Notes: generated from the sequence alone by a model not told the origin. A stretch of DNA of 64,000 nucleotides from Nelumbo lutea (GCA_022828595.1 JAKGHH010000005.1:57407655-57471654); one strand, 5' to 3'; positions 20,943 to 32,729 are shown, counted from the stretch's first letter. Program-made: numbers and translations.

Positions 20943-22868
20943 TTAGATCCCATCTATGGCGTTTTTTAGACTCCCACCAAGCAAGGACAGGAGACCGCCA
21001 CCATGTACCCTTCCCTCAGGAACCATGAAATCAAGACTCCTAGCTCCACCACCCTGATTGCTTCTTCCTTCCTCCCTCTCAGCCCCCAATATCCCAGAAG
21101 ATGATGAGAACTTCATAGACAGAGGAACCAAGACTTGGGGCGGTAGTAGGTGCTGCCCTTTTGCTGGATTTTCTGGTGAGTCAATGCAGTCGGAGATGGC
21201 ACTCACAGCTGAAGAAGAATAACCATTGTCCATGCTGCTCCCAACTGTTGAAACTGATACTAGTCCACGGAAGAGTCCTGGCCCAATCATACCGCCCTTG
21301 CTTGTGTCACGGTCCTGGACCATGCTGCTATGTGCTGCACAGAGCCCACTCTTACCTCTAGCAAATTTCTCACATGTGCCTTGCCTCCATGTGCACCGCT
21401 TTCCCCCACCATGCGCTTTGCAGAAATCTGTACTTCCTTGTGCACTCTTTCCACAGTTTTCAAACTTACACCTCTTTCCCCCACCATGCCTGACACAGCA
21501 GTCGGTTCGACCACGGGCACTCTTGGTGCAGCCTGGAACAGCACAACGCTTGCCCCCACCATGCGCAACACAATAATCAGTCCCACCATGTACACTTTTG
21601 GGGCATATTCCCCCACCCTGAAATAGGCAGCGCTTACCCCCTCCATGACCCTTGCATAGGGGAGTGCTCCCTTCAGCACCTTTGGTGCACCCTGCAAATA
21701 TACACCTCTTCCCTCCACCATGAGCCTTACAATACATGGTGCTTCCCTGGGCCCCCTTCGTGCAACCTGAGTACTGGCACCGGCGTCCCCCTCCATGAGA
21801 GATACACAATCCAGCTTGTCCCTCTGCACTACGAGTACAACCTTCAGCCTTGCATCTCTTGCCCCCACCATGCTTGATACACCGTCCTGATTTGCCTCGG
21901 GCTGCCTTTGTGCACCCTGGCTGTCCACACCGCCTACCGCCTCCATGCGCTATACAGAAATCCGTCTTCCCCTCAGCACTCTTGGTGCAGCCCAAGTGCT
22001 GGCATCTCCTCCCTCCTCCATGGGCCTTGCAATATGCAGTTTTGCTTTCAGCACCCTTGTTGCATCCTGGTTTATGGCATCTCTGCCCACCTCCATGTGC
22101 AATACAGCGACCAGATGCCCCTCGTGCTCCCTTGGAACATCCATCAAACTTACACTTCTTAGGATGGTGGGTCCTGTGTTCTGAAGAAGTCAAACTAGTT
22201 ACAGGCTCAGATCGTCTTCCTGTTGAGTCTGTGATGACCGAAGGCTCGGGACTCAACTGAACAGGAGCTGGAGGAGGATGGGGCCTGGTTCCCAACTCTA
22301 AAAGTGACTGGGTTTCCATAAGGAAGTTGCCCGTGTACTGCCTAGGTGCCAGTAGAAGGGATGGCATATATCCACCAGATTTCTTTGCTGAAGTTGAACC
22401 TTCATCAACGATAGGGATGGAACTTCTATTTTCTTCAGCAGACATTTGGCTTAGGTGAAAAGACCCATTCACATTGCCCTGGTCTGCAAATAAATTTTCA
22501 TCTGAACTCAAGGCATCCCCAGTTCCTTGAGGAAGGCCAAGTTTTAGGATACCAGAGTCACCATCAGAAGACAACTTTTCTCCAAGTATATTAGCAGATC
22601 CAGTGTTTTTGTCTGACCCATAACGGTGGTAATCATCACAATAGTAACTTGGTGTGGGACCTAAACCAAGTACCAACCCGCAACTATCATCAGGTGCAAC
22701 TTGGGCAGATAAATTGCAATGGTTGTTACCAGAATCTCTAGATCTGGAAATCTTTTTTGTTCCATAGCCAAGAAAGTCCAGGCACAAAGCTGTATCACTG
22801 AAGTTATCATTTTTGCTGGTCTCCCCATTACCGGGGAACAGGAAATTTGTCACATTGAGATCCATCAT
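20943..22868 (-). CDS. WRKY19-like Cys/His-repeat protein, 641 aa
   Basis: The single intact host gene. The start is ATGATGGATCT, giving MMDLN; no alternative upstream Met is in frame. Residues 1-235 are Ser/Asn-rich and contain two LxLxL (EAR-like) motifs, LVLGL near 65 and LKLGL near 108. Residues about 237-515 form eleven tandem units of about 25 residues with the pattern C-x4-C-x(8-10)-C-x3-H-GGG-[RK]-x-C (for example RCQHLGCTKSAEGKTDFCIA), probably a string of small zinc-binding modules. The tail (515-641) has LLPPQVLVPLSMKF and a Gly-rich end. This matches plant proteins annotated as WRKY19-like, which lack a WRKY domain and have no settled function. Nuclear location and repression are inferred from EAR motifs and family naming. 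One uninterrupted coding exon. Confidence 0.92.
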   Translation of the reverse strand: MMDLNVTNFLFPGNGETSKNDNFSDTALCLDFLGYGTKKISRSRDSGNNHCNLSAQVAPDDSCGLVLGLGPTPSYYCDDYHRYGSDKNTGSANILGEKLSSDGDSGILKLGLPQGTGDALSSDENLFADQGNVNGSFHLSQMSAEENRSSIPIVDEGSTSAKKSGGYMPSLLLAPRQYTGNFLMETQSLLELGTRPHPPPAPVQLSPEPSVITDSTGRRSEPVTSLTSSEHRTHHPKKCKFDGCSKGARGASGRCIAHGGGQRCHKPGCNKGAESKTAYCKAHGGGRRCQHLGCTKSAEGKTDFCIAHGGGRRCGQPGCTKAARGKSGRCIKHGGGKRCKAEGCTRSAEGQAGLCISHGGGRRCQYSGCTKGAQGSTMYCKAHGGGKRCIFAGCTKGAEGSTPLCKGHGGGKRCLFQGGGICPKSVHGGTDYCVAHGGGKRCAVPGCTKSARGRTDCCVRHGGGKRCKFENCGKSAQGSTDFCKAHGGGKRCTWRQGTCEKFARGKSGLCAAHSSMVQDRDTSKGGMIGPGLFRGLVSVSTVGSSMDNGYSSSAVSAISDCIDSPENPAKGQHLLPPQVLVPLSMKFSSSSGILGAEREEGRSNQGGGARSLDFMVPEGRVHGGGLLSLLGGSLKNAIDGI

Positions 22869-23250
22869 ATGATGAGAAAAAGCAAAATGAACTGGAGATA
22901 CCGAGTCTGAGTTTTAGTCTGAGGGCACTAGTAGCAAAAGAACAACCCCTAGCAGAACTGCCTTACCACAATCCTATTCAGAGGTATATGCAGCATTACC
23001 AAATGTAGAAGAAAACTTGATAAAGAGACCACCACCACTTACAAAGCCTGACGTATCCTTCCTGTCCATTTTTGTTGGGTGTCAAATCAACAATTGTGGA
23101 TTAATTGCCACTGAAGCACTCAGTTTTGATAATATCTGACAACGTTTCTAGGATAGAAGCCTTTTATGAGAACAGTCAAGACCGAAACACTGAGAAGATC
23201 TGCAGAGCGTCGTTTTCTCCTTTCTGAAGGATCCTTCAGCTTCATTAAAT
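22869..23250 (-). other. Probable 5' UTR exon 2 of the WRKY19-like gene
   Basis: On the minus strand a long T-run ending in TTTTAG (acceptor complement at 23251-23252) precedes moderately GC-rich sequence that runs to the ATG. A further small intron ending at one of the CAG/TAG sites near 22910-22960 is possible. Confidence 0.45.
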
Positions 23251-26200
23251 CTAAAATAAAAAAAAAAACACAAAAAATCAACAATTAATTCAAATAAATA
23301 AAAGTTGATGATCTGATGCTTTGCACACTTCACATACACAAATTGGAATTTCATTTATATAAACATACAAACATTTGGTGTCAGTATTTGTTATAGAAAA
23401 ACCTAATAGTTCTTAGAATCCAATACATCTTCAGGACTGGGATTCCTTTCAGCCCCAGAATAAGGATTCATGTGTAAAATGCCAACATTATTTTACGTTG
23501 AAAATTTAGAACAATCAGGAGAAGTACCCTGACCCATCTTCTAGAATGTGTTTTGTATATTTTGACATGTTACTATCCGGAGCTAGAAAACAAACTAAAA
23601 ACATATGCAGGAGAAAACTAAATAATAGAAATAACTAAAAGCATTGTTACCAATCATCACCCACTTTGGATATTTTTTTAATGTGATGTTTTAGCCATAA
23701 ATCAGACTGGATTTGTCTGATCATAGTGATTTTCAGTTAAGGCTATGCAAATGGTGCCAAGACAGGTGATAATGACTGACAATAAGGCATGCATTGACTG
23801 CAGAGAAGAAATACCATCATTTTTTATATCCATATCTATAGATGTTACATAGAAAAAGACATGCAAGCTCTAAGTGTATGCAGGAATAGTTTGCAAAAAA
23901 CATGCATTCTAGAATTAGTGGAAACAAGAGGTTGAATCCAACAAAGTGTCAAATTTTGAAACACAGAATAGATCAGGCTTGTTCCAAATACCACTGTAGT
24001 CATTAAACTTCAAGACATGGCAAGCATTTACCATGCTATACCAGTTTGAGTTCTTTAAGAGCAATTTCAACATTCTCTACCATTTTATTTCCTACAAGAC
24101 CAACATGAACATTCTAACAGGCACTCAAAATGACCTTTACCAATTCCAAACTACCTACGTGAACTAAACCAAACAATCATAGGTGTGCTAACATGATAAT
24201 GGCACGAAACTTGTAATAACACCTCCACCCAACAATCCTCATAATGATATATGGTTAGATGAAAACAAACAGTCACTAATTAAGATTTACCAAGTCACTA
24301 AGAAACTAAACAAGTACAACAACATAATTAGAAATCAAAAGAAAAAAAGAATCAAGAAATAGCATATATCTATTTCCTGTTACCACAGCTTACCTGAAAA
24401 ACCTGACAAAATAGGCTATTTCAGAAACCTTGAGCATGCCAATGGTTTTCTCAGACGCTGATAGGGAGTTATTAAAGGTCCATTAGTTACTACTAACCAA
24501 ATAAACTACAGTTTTTGGGCATTCAACTCCTGTTTTTGCTTGGACAAAATTAAGCTTTGCAAATCCTGTAATCTTTGGACTTCAGTGAGGAAGATCACCA
24601 ACTTAACTTTTCAGATTGTCATGAAAGGGGTCCAATCAGGTGAATAGTGCTAAGTACCAACACATCCTAATACCATCCTAAGTTTATATGAACGAATATT
24701 GCATTCCTGCTTTAATAATTTTCACTATCCGATTCAGCATTCAAAAAGCATTAGCATACCAAGTTTCTTAAAAACATCTTAACATAAACAAGATTTTCAT
24801 ACACTAACAATATGCAACCTTTCAAGAATATAGTGCACTTAAAACCAAGTATCATGCATCCACTCACATATGAAATCATCATCCACTTTGTGCACACAGC
24901 AAAGTATTAAGACAAGTCCAATCTGTTAGCCATTTAATAGTATTAAATACCCTTCAATAATTTCAACCTTCCCCCATCAACTAATTTATTTAATTATCTT
25001 CCTTACAGATCTGGAGGTAGAATTACAACAATATAATCATAAAGATATCCTCTATAGTACAACCATTGTCAAGGAACAGAATGTGCCCATAGGAAATAAA
25101 TTAAAAACTTGGAAGTTTTTTTGAAGCCCTTCTAGGCAAAGTTAATATATTTATGTGCTCAGAAAACAGTCATTATGGATACAATCTACAAGAAACTCAG
25201 GAGTCTTAGACCAGGTATGTAAATGAGATAAAGATAAAGCTAAACGATCCAATAAAACTTGGAAGCTAGAGCATACTAATGACACTTGTTGAAATTATAC
25301 CTAACCCTGGAATTCAAGCACCAGAGTAAATGATAAAAGAAAAATTTACAACAAAAAAGATAAAACTGAGGATAATATACTTGATTTCATTATTTTGTTG
25401 GAGTTCTGGAAAGAGACCTCTTAATCAGTTACCAACTAAGAAAAACAAATCTGCCACAGGGAGAGATAAACAGTGGGCATGTTTAACTATACCTCGATAA
25501 AATTCAGCAAAAGACAGAAGCTCAGGTTTGGAACAAGGGAACAGAAAACCATTTTTATAGATCCAAAAGAGAACTGAAAAGTTAATCTATTGAAGGGGAA
25601 AAAGAAAAAAGAAAAAGAACGTCATATAACTTTTCAGTTTTCCCTTTAAAGTACCTCCACTGAGACATCAGAAAGCATTACTTATTACTCTGAAACATCA
25701 ACTGAGAGCTGTAAAGTTCTCCATATGCTTTAAAATCCAAAAAAAAAAAAAAAAATCATAGTCCAGCAAACCTCGAGAGTGGTTTCTATATAGCAGCCAT
25801 TCCAAAAAGAAGATAGCAAAAGAAAACATAGCAAGGTGGATAACCCAATCAAGTGGCCAATCAAACAGAGCAACAGATTTACTATAAAGCTGGAATAGGA
25901 CTATAAGAGCAGAAGAAATAAGAATTTTAAGCAACTTCAATATCGAATTAAACAAGTTCCTGTACTAAAACAATTACTTTCATAAGCCAAAGCACAAATC
26001 TCCTAAAACCTAAATCTCAAAGCAACACAACAAGAACCATACAAGCAATAAACCAAAAGGCAAAGGACAAAACTAACCTTAATCAATCACACACTGAAAC
26101 AGGCAAGCAAAAAAACCACCAAAAACCAAATCATCGCAAAGAAGAAGCTATGCAACCAAAAAGAACTGATTTTCCACCATTCGAACAAAAAAAAAAATGA

Positions 26201-26258
26201 CAAATAGAACAAACGGAATGAACAAAACATCAGCTCAGATCAGAAGCAGATAATATAC
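23251..26258 (-). other. Probable 5' UTR intron, about 3.0 kb
   Basis: Bounded on the minus strand by the donor CAG/GTATAT at 26258 and the acceptor TTTTAG at 23251. AT-rich, T-rich on the sense strand, no coding text and no transposon ends seen, unlike the rest of the window, which fits a maintained intron. Long leader introns are common in plant regulatory genes and often raise expression. Confidence 0.5.
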
Positions 26259-26430
26259 CTGAAAGACCTCAAGACATCTATAGGAACTCCAAATGAGCAG
26301 ATTAACAAAGTATCCCCAGATCTCTTAAACAAAGAGAGACAAGCAGAAAGGAGATGGAGAGAGAGCACTATCAGAGGCGGAGAGGGAAGAGAAAGAGAAA
26401 ATAGACAGGAGAAAGAGAAGTGGGGCGAGC
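26259..26430 (-). other. Probable 5' UTR exon 1 of the WRKY19-like gene
   Basis: On the minus strand it is strongly pyrimidine-rich (repeats of TCTCTTTC and CTCTCTCC) and ends at a good GT donor, the usual look of a plant leader exon. The transcription start is estimated from the TATA-like site just upstream. Confidence 0.5.
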
Positions 26431-26440
26431 CACGAGAGCA

Positions 26441-26465
26441 TTATAAGGGAGTATAAATAAATAAA
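26441..26465 (-). promoter_or_regulatory. TATA-like element of the WRKY19-like gene
   Basis: On the minus strand TTTATTTATACTCCC lies 20-35 bases before the pyrimidine-rich leader. Placement is by spacing only. Confidence 0.4.
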
Positions 26466-26579
26466 ATAATATGAGTTGAAGAAACGTATACAAGGAAGGA
26501 AATATTTATTATTAATAAAAATAAAAGGCAACTAAGTAATTATTAATATTATTAAATAATCAGGTGTTAATTAAGTTTA

Positions 26580-26820
26580 TTATGCGAATATTAGTGTCTG
26601 CTGACCTAATAAACCGGAGATGCTGAGTTGGCAAACGGCGACGTGTGTGTCGGCTTTGTTTGTGACGCGCTGAGCGCCTGAGCCGATTATTCTGCCGGCT
26701 CTGTGGTCCCAAGCACGGCGAACAAATGAACTTCGTTTTGTCCCTTCTTTGATCTCTCCACGTGAGACCTCGTTCTCCTCGCCCCAAGTTATTTATCTGG
26801 GAGCGGGGTAACCATCCATT
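26580..26820 (-). promoter_or_regulatory. GC-rich upstream region with G-box
   Basis: A sharp GC-rich island in AT-rich DNA, 150-390 bases upstream of the probable start. It holds a perfect G-box CACGTG (26759-26764, in CCACGTGA) and an ACGTGT core near 26640, both bZIP/bHLH-type sites, suggesting light or ABA-linked control. The rest of 26466-26990 is AT-rich and empty. Confidence 0.45.
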
Positions 26821-26996
26821 CGCTACTCAAATAGGTACATTAAATATTTTTTGCCAAAAAATCTTAATTGGATGAATGAGTGAACCCTTTTGTTATTTGT
26901 TTTTCATTTTTTAAAATCATTTGTGAGAATTGATTGTGTGATTAATGTGCATATGTTCTTTCACTATTTACTTTTTAACGATATATTCATTATTAA

Positions 26997-27065
26997 GGCT
27001 CAATTTAGAAAAAGTACATAGGTTTTGCATTCTATATATTTGTATTTCTTCTCCTTCCAAACTGG
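26997..27065. mobile_element. Tourist-like MITE, 69-bp deletion derivative
   Basis: Starts GGCTCAATTTAG and ends CTCCTTCCAAACTGG, flanked by TAA on both sides (26994-26996 and 27066-27068). It belongs to the family of about 120 bp at 35892, 36009, 40597 and 48616 and is shortened internally. Confidence 0.75.
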
Positions 27066-27532
27066 TAAGTTAACAGGTAAACTCAAAGGGAGTTCTTACT
27101 ATTTGACCACAACAGCAGGCGAGGTATAGATAATTTTTTTCTTAATAAAATAAATTAGAAATAAATTAAATATTATACATCATGAACAAAATTAATTAAA
27201 AGTTATGAATAACTTATATACTATTTTAAACTCATCATTCTTTAATGGCAAAATATATGATGCATCCACTGTACTGTGCAGCCAAAGACGGGATTGATTG
27301 AATGTGATGAAAAGTATGTCTTACTAAATGTGAAAATATATTTTGTAAAATATAAAAATGAAAAGTAAACAGACTTCAAGCTCATTGGTTGAGATCTAGA
27401 TTTAATATGCAACCAATATTAGTGATTAGTGATTGCACCTTAGTTGAACTCCTTTTTAACAAGTGTAAAGCATCCAAACCAACTTTAACATCTGATCAGG
27501 CTGGACTGAATCGAATTTATTCAGATAAAATC
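27066..27532. other. AT-rich intergenic DNA
   Basis: No gene or defined repeat seen. Confidence 0.4.
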
Positions 27533-27850
27533 ATGGCTTTAAAAAGCAGCCTAGAACTGGATCATTCTGGCCACTAATTTTTGGGTCAATGGTTCGACCA
27601 TCTAGTTCAAATGAACGATCCATCCCAATTTAAAAAAGAATAAAAATGACTAAAATACAAAAAATAACCAAAAAACATTGAATATGTCAAATGGGTCAAC
27701 CTTTCAACTGCCCGGGTCAATATGTCACTGACCATTTCAATGGTTTTTGGCCAAGGACCAGGTTTAGGGTAAAATAGAATTAATTGCATGAATAGTTCCC
27801 AAGTCGAATGGTCCAACCATCTGGGCCAATGACAGTTCGAAAACCCAAAC
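27533..27850. mobile_element. Degenerate copy of the GTTTTCAAAAC-ended element family
   Basis: Begins near GGCTTTAAAAAG, ends near GTTCGAAAACCC, with internal GGTTCGACCATCTAG and CAATGGTTTTTGGCCAA text shared with the copies at 37931 and 38291. Confidence 0.5.
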
Positions 27851-28354
27851 AACACAAACCATTCAATCTACCTAGTCAAATATTTTTTGATCATTCAATT
27901 CTTTGGAGTTAAATAACCAAATTAAATATCTATTCTTTTATCAGTTGGATGCACGGAACTCTTAGACCAAGCATCACATTCAAAACAACAAGATTTTATG
28001 GATGAAAGAAGCATGACCCTCCATGGCATATTCGTCAAATCATATGAATTAGAGAGACATGCTAGCTCATCATCCCCACATCTCAGTCTCACTCCTAGAA
28101 ATGGGAACTACATAGCACATTAGCTAAGCATGCATTGTCTTCTTTGCAAGAGGAAAACCGGAATATATCTTCTGCTTTTATTTTATTCTCTTTGTTTTGT
28201 TGCATTATTCAGATTGTATTTGACTGAGAATTGATGAATGGAATTTGTACCATTGACTTCAACAAAAAAGGAAAAAAGAAGTCAAATTTAAGGCTTAGTT
28301 GAATTGAGTTGAGTTGTTAGGAAGAAGATATTCACAGAAACAGACATAGTTTGA
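27851..28354. other. Intergenic DNA
   Basis: Nothing identified. Confidence 0.4.
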
Positions 28355-28500
28355 TGATTTCATATCTCCGCCCCACAGCACATTTTATGTTGGAAACATC
28401 TTCTCATGATAATATTAATTTCGATGATGTCATCATCGAGAGATGTTCGCAATACACGACGAAAATGTCCTATAGAGCATTGTGGGGCGAAGATATGATC
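28355..28500. mobile_element. Near-palindromic hairpin element, copy 1
   Basis: The left half (GATTTCATATCTCCGCCCCA) and right half (ending GGGGCGAAGATATGATC) are inverted repeats meeting near GATGATGTCATCATC. The word GAGAGATGTTC-CAATACACGACG is shared with copies at 35074 and, more diverged, 48120. Confidence 0.75.
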
Positions 28501-29421
28501 TCTAGTTTGACACATTGGTGGGAATCCCAAATGGTTTGAATGGATTGGTGACTACTCTAAATACGTGGTATTATGGAGAGTGTATAACTATAATAACTTC
28601 ACAAGTCAGTTTCATGAAGGGAGTAGCAGTGCACATGAAGGAAAGCCAGTTATTAAAGTGAAAAAATAGTTCTACTCGAGAATAATTGGACTAGATTTAT
28701 GAATTATAACTTTCAGGCCCGCCATTGAATCTTTCCAACATTGGATATTAATTTGACCTTCAACCAACATGAGGCATGAGTACTAGCATGTTTTTTACTG
28801 TATCATTTTGGATCGTTTATAAAAATCTTTAAAAAATGCGTAAGTCAGCTGGTTACAGTCAGTTTAAGTGTTTCATGGGCCTAGCCAGTCAAAAAAAAAA
28901 GTTCATTCCCCAGTCCCCACGGAACAAATCCAACAAACGAAAGTAGAAAATATCTGTTTACAATGGATTCGACTATGATGCCTTAACCTGGGATGTATTG
29001 AAAACATTTTGAGCTTAATTATCAATTCAATTATACAAATTGATATTTCTATTTAAAATGTCAAATTAATCTTTCTCATATACATGCATTTCTAGGAGAA
29101 TGACGGTTCCAGGGTCAAAATTTTTAAGCCGAAAGTACAGTTGGGGTAGGTGTTAACTTGAAATTGGTGTTAATTCACAGGCAGACATTGATGTATAGAG
29201 CGGGAATATTTGACATTTTGAATGTTTATAGGTCTGCAATAAAATTCAGAAATCTGCAATAAGCCTGTCCGTACTTTTCGTGCATTTTTCTAAATGGAAT
29301 AGCACTTATATATGATGTAACAGCACATATTTCTCATAAATTTGTAAGGATCAATAAAAAAAATGCAATAGCAACAAATCTCTACTGTATCAAACAACCC
29401 CTTGTCCTAATTCAGAGAATT
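28501..29421. other. Intergenic DNA
   Basis: Moderately AT-rich, no gene or element with recognisable ends. Confidence 0.4.
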
Positions 29422-29767
29422 TAGGTGATGTTTGGCGTATTTTTTGGCGTGCCTTTTGATTTACGGGAAGCTAAAAGGGCCAAAAAAAGAAAAAAAAAAA
29501 AAAAACGGTCATTTTCCCATTTGGTACCATGTAGAACAAAAGACCCAAGACATAGAATGCGGCATGACCAAAAAAAACAAAAAAATGGGTATCTTCAAAT
29601 GAAATTTTTAGTCTTTCTGCACTGAAAATAGCCTTTCCAACAATTTTTAACAACCTAATAAAACCACGATGCGAATCAAATAGTATTTCGTCATACCAAA
29701 AAATTCAATGCATTTCTTATCCACTATTAAAAGATATATCTAAAGAGACTTTCCAAACAACCTCTTG
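29422..29767. mobile_element. Possible Harbinger/Tourist-type MITE
   Basis: The left end GGTGATGTTTGGCGTATTTT and reverse complement of the right end (GAGGTTGTTTGGAAAGTCTC) are similar in the way of the Harbinger ends at 7721. An A-run interrupts it. Target duplication not clear. Confidence 0.35.
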
Positions 29768-30266
29768 ATAGATTGGTAATATTGAAAATCAATGAATTAC
29801 ATGCAACATTGGCGGCAAGCCAAAGTACCCCAAATTAGTACCTATCTCTTCCGTGGATTTAATCTGAGACCATCAAGGTCTCTGACTGAACTGGCCCGAC
29901 CCGGATTCCAAACAATATTCGGGTCTTGAAGATTAACCAAAGCCAAATCCAAATGCGTATTGACAAAAAAATCCTTCCCCTGCAGATCACAGGTCCAGCA
30001 TTGGAGAATGGAGATTGGACGTCACCCTGTGAGGGCGAGTTTCCCACAAGTCCAAAACCACAACCCTGAAGCAGGAGAAAAGGACACAACAAAATGCCAA
30101 TGGTGTTTCACCTGGTCCTCTCTTCCCCACTACAATGACTGAGTTCAACATGGCCCTCTAATCAGTAATCACCAAGCGTATTTATGTATTTGGGAGGGCT
30201 TCAGCTAGCATTAATTGAATAATTGCACTACTTCGTAGAAGTCATTAACAAGGTTCAAAATATCAA
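29768..30266. other. Unassigned DNA of moderate GC
   Basis: 29800-30140 is richer in GC than its surroundings and free of microsatellites, with short frames on both strands but no domain I recognise. It may be a decayed element. Confidence 0.3.
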
Positions 30267-30710
30267 TAAGAGAGTATTTATGTATTTGGGGCCAATCCAC
30301 AAATGGGTTATAAGTACCCTAAACCCATAACTAGTGTATTCCCTAGATGGACCTATCCAATTGTGACATGTGGCAAAGTGCTGGGGCCAACCTAGACTAT
30401 CATACAGAGGAAATTCTAGATTCTAATGTATTCATGCATTGAGCCTATATAATATCTATGTATATATATACCACCTATTTTTTTCTTTTTGTCTACTACC
30501 TCGTCCATAGAAAGGATGCCAACTGGCTACCTAGAATTAATACACAGTCATTGGCTTACTTTGACTGTGTAATCTAGATTTGCCCCACCACCTTGCCACA
30601 TGTCACAAATGGATAAGTCCATCTAGGGAATACATTAGTTGTGGGTATAGGGTACTGATGACCCATTTCCATTTGCGGATTGCCCTAAATACATGGGTAC
30701 GCTCTCTTAT
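30267..30710. mobile_element. Foldback element with inverted arms of about 110 bp
   Basis: The left arm (ATAAGAGAGTATTTATGTAT, then ...GTATTCCCTAGATGGAC...GTGACATGTGGCAA) is repeated in reverse complement at the right, ending GCTCTCTTAT at 30710. Identity by eye is around 80 percent. The non-inverted centre is AT-rich. A fragment of the terminal word also lies at 30175. No ORF. Confidence 0.8.
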
Positions 30711-30867
30711 GAATGGGTGCTAATGTTCCATTTGTGGATCCTTCATTGGATAAAGTTAGATAGATTTCATTTGATATTTTTTTATTTTGGATGTTTTTTG
30801 CCCTTTTGTGGGTAAGAATATTTAAGTGTATTTTGTGTGCTTTCTTATATCATATTTCAATTTTTTT

Positions 30868-30868
30868 A

Positions 30869-30957
<89 letters not shown>
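30868..30957. repeat. (ATT)n microsatellite, about 30 units
   Basis: Uninterrupted ATT run of about 90 bases. Confidence 0.95.
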
Positions 30958-30960
<3 letters not shown>

Positions 30961-31298
30961 ATGGACACCGTAAGTTCTCCATTTTAGAAGACAAATAAGC
31001 TAGCTACCATTTAAAGTGAACAAAAATCCATAGTTGTCACCCTCCAAATTGTAAGACGATAAAAGTAAAAGTGGGTGGCCAGGGTGGGGGACCTCAGCCT
31101 CAGGTCGATGATCTCTCGTGGATCCAATAACACCATATTTTTAATTAATGAATGCTGTATTGGACCACCCAAGCACTTACTATCTGTTATATGCATGTTT
31201 GAGGTCATGAGGTGAAATCACCTTTATTTGAATGGAACAAAATATTTACTGGTGTGAAACGGACAAATCATGCACTCTGAACAATGGTTTGAAAGCAG

Positions 31299-31850
31299 CA
31301 TTTTAAAAATCGATCTAGAGGCCGAATTGTTTTTGCCTCTGGCTCGTGGGTCATTGGTTCGACCTGTTGGGTCGAATGGTTTAGACCCAGCCGGGGTGTG
31401 TATATATATACATACCGGGTGGGTCGAATGGTATTATAATTATGTTCTAGATATGATATATGTATTATTTTATATTTAATTTATGTTTTTTGTTTTTTAT
31501 TTATAAAAATATAAAAAATTTATAATTTAAGGACAAAAAAGATTTTTTTTACAAAAAAAATAGTATAATAAGACGCTTACAACACTTTGGGACATATTAA
31601 TCTAGAAAAATTACCCAAAGTCTAAAAATTATTCACCTCAATCAAACATCAATCAGAATACAAAATTATAGCCTCCCCATGACCCGATTACCAAATTGAC
31701 TGGGTCAACATTCCAACCATCTACGTCAGATGACTTTTAACAAAATTTTTAATATTTCTTGGATTTTACTCAAACCAGACCCAAAATGTTAAGCAAGTAA
31801 CAATTGGAACGATTCGAGGAACCAAATAAACGGCGGATTGAAAACACTGT
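31299..31850. mobile_element. Degenerate copy of the GTTTTCAAAAC-ended family, enlarged
   Basis: Starts CATTTTAAAAATCG, then GGTTCGACCTGTTGGGTCGAA text, and ends GATTGAAAACACTG, with an AT-rich insertion between. The preceding 340 bases (30958-31298) hold nothing recognisable. Confidence 0.45.
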
Positions 31851-32035
31851 TTGAAAGCACGTAAAATTTGTTCTTGATATTTCTATGAGGTAATTTCATT
31901 TCTGTGGGTTCTAAAGTGAAGTACAATTGCAACACTTGCTGATTTATTCCAGTGCTTTGATATAAACATTATATATACTTCTACTAAGCTCTACTTAATT
32001 TGTTAGTTGTGTCAATAAAATATGACAAAATCTTT

Positions 32036-32127
32036 CAAATTACAAGAATACCACTCTCTTTCCTACCAATTCTCTCTCTCTCTCTCTTACAAATTACAAG
32101 AATGTCATCTCCCTCTCCTGCCATCTC
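32036..32127. repeat. AAATTACAAGAATGCCAC repeat unit copies, left of the hAT element
   Basis: AAATTACAAGAAT-CCA text followed by CT-rich sequence occurs here twice and again at 32705-32735 right of the nested hAT. It is the same word that forms the minisatellite at 62267-62580. Confidence 0.65.
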
Positions 32128-32639
32128 TAGGGATGAAAATTTCTCCCGTAAAATCGGGGCCCCGCCCAAACAGGATGGGCATTCCTCGACCCTAAACAAG
32201 GACGGGGCGGGGACAGGGAAAATAGTTTTTCCCCAAACTGGGGATGGGGTGGGGACGGGTTTTGTTTATAATTCCCCGAACCCCCATTGAACCCGAAGGT
32301 AAATTAATAAAATATCTCTAGGTTTAATATTGATATTTAAAATATCTCTTAGTTTTTCCCTAAATTCTTAAAATCCTAGGATCCCCTAATTCTATTTTTG
32401 AATTACCCCTAAAATATTATAATTCAATTCCTAAAATACCCCAAAATTCCTATATCCTATGTGTAAATTGTCCCTAAAATAGATACTTTTTAAGTAGTTG
32501 TCTTGGAGCGAGGAAATTTTGGGGATTCCCCATACCTGACGTGGAGTAGATGCCCCGCCCCGCCACTGGGGATGGGACAAATTATCTTGACTATAGGGCA
32601 GGGATGGGGAGGGTGTGCCCCGCCCCATTGCCATTCCTA
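32128..32639. mobile_element. Non-autonomous hAT element, 512 bp
   Basis: Flanked by the perfect 8-bp duplication GCCATCTC (32120-32127 and 32640-32647), diagnostic of hAT. Ends are TAGGGATGAAAATTTC and, reverse-complemented, TAGGAATGGCAATGGG. Subterminal regions are rich in GGGGCGGGG/CCCCGCCC. No transposase. Confidence 0.92.
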
Positions 32640-32641
32640 GC

Positions 32642-32653
32642 CATCTCTCTCTC

Positions 32654-32704
<51 letters not shown>
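32642..32704. repeat. (CT)n microsatellite
   Basis: About 30 CT units with one CCC interruption. Confidence 0.9.
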
Positions 32705-32707
<3 letters not shown>

Positions 32708-32729
32708 AATTACAAGAATGCCACTCTCT

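Noticed and set aside
21161..22260. Long plus-strand and alternative minus-strand ORFs opposite the WRKY19-like gene (up to 219 codons)
   Set aside because: They are shadows of the regular 75-base repeat in the coding frame, which keeps several other frames open.
30868..30957. Possible CRISPR-like or satellite array
   Set aside because: It is a simple ATT microsatellite with no spacers; CRISPR arrays are not expected in plant nuclear DNA.
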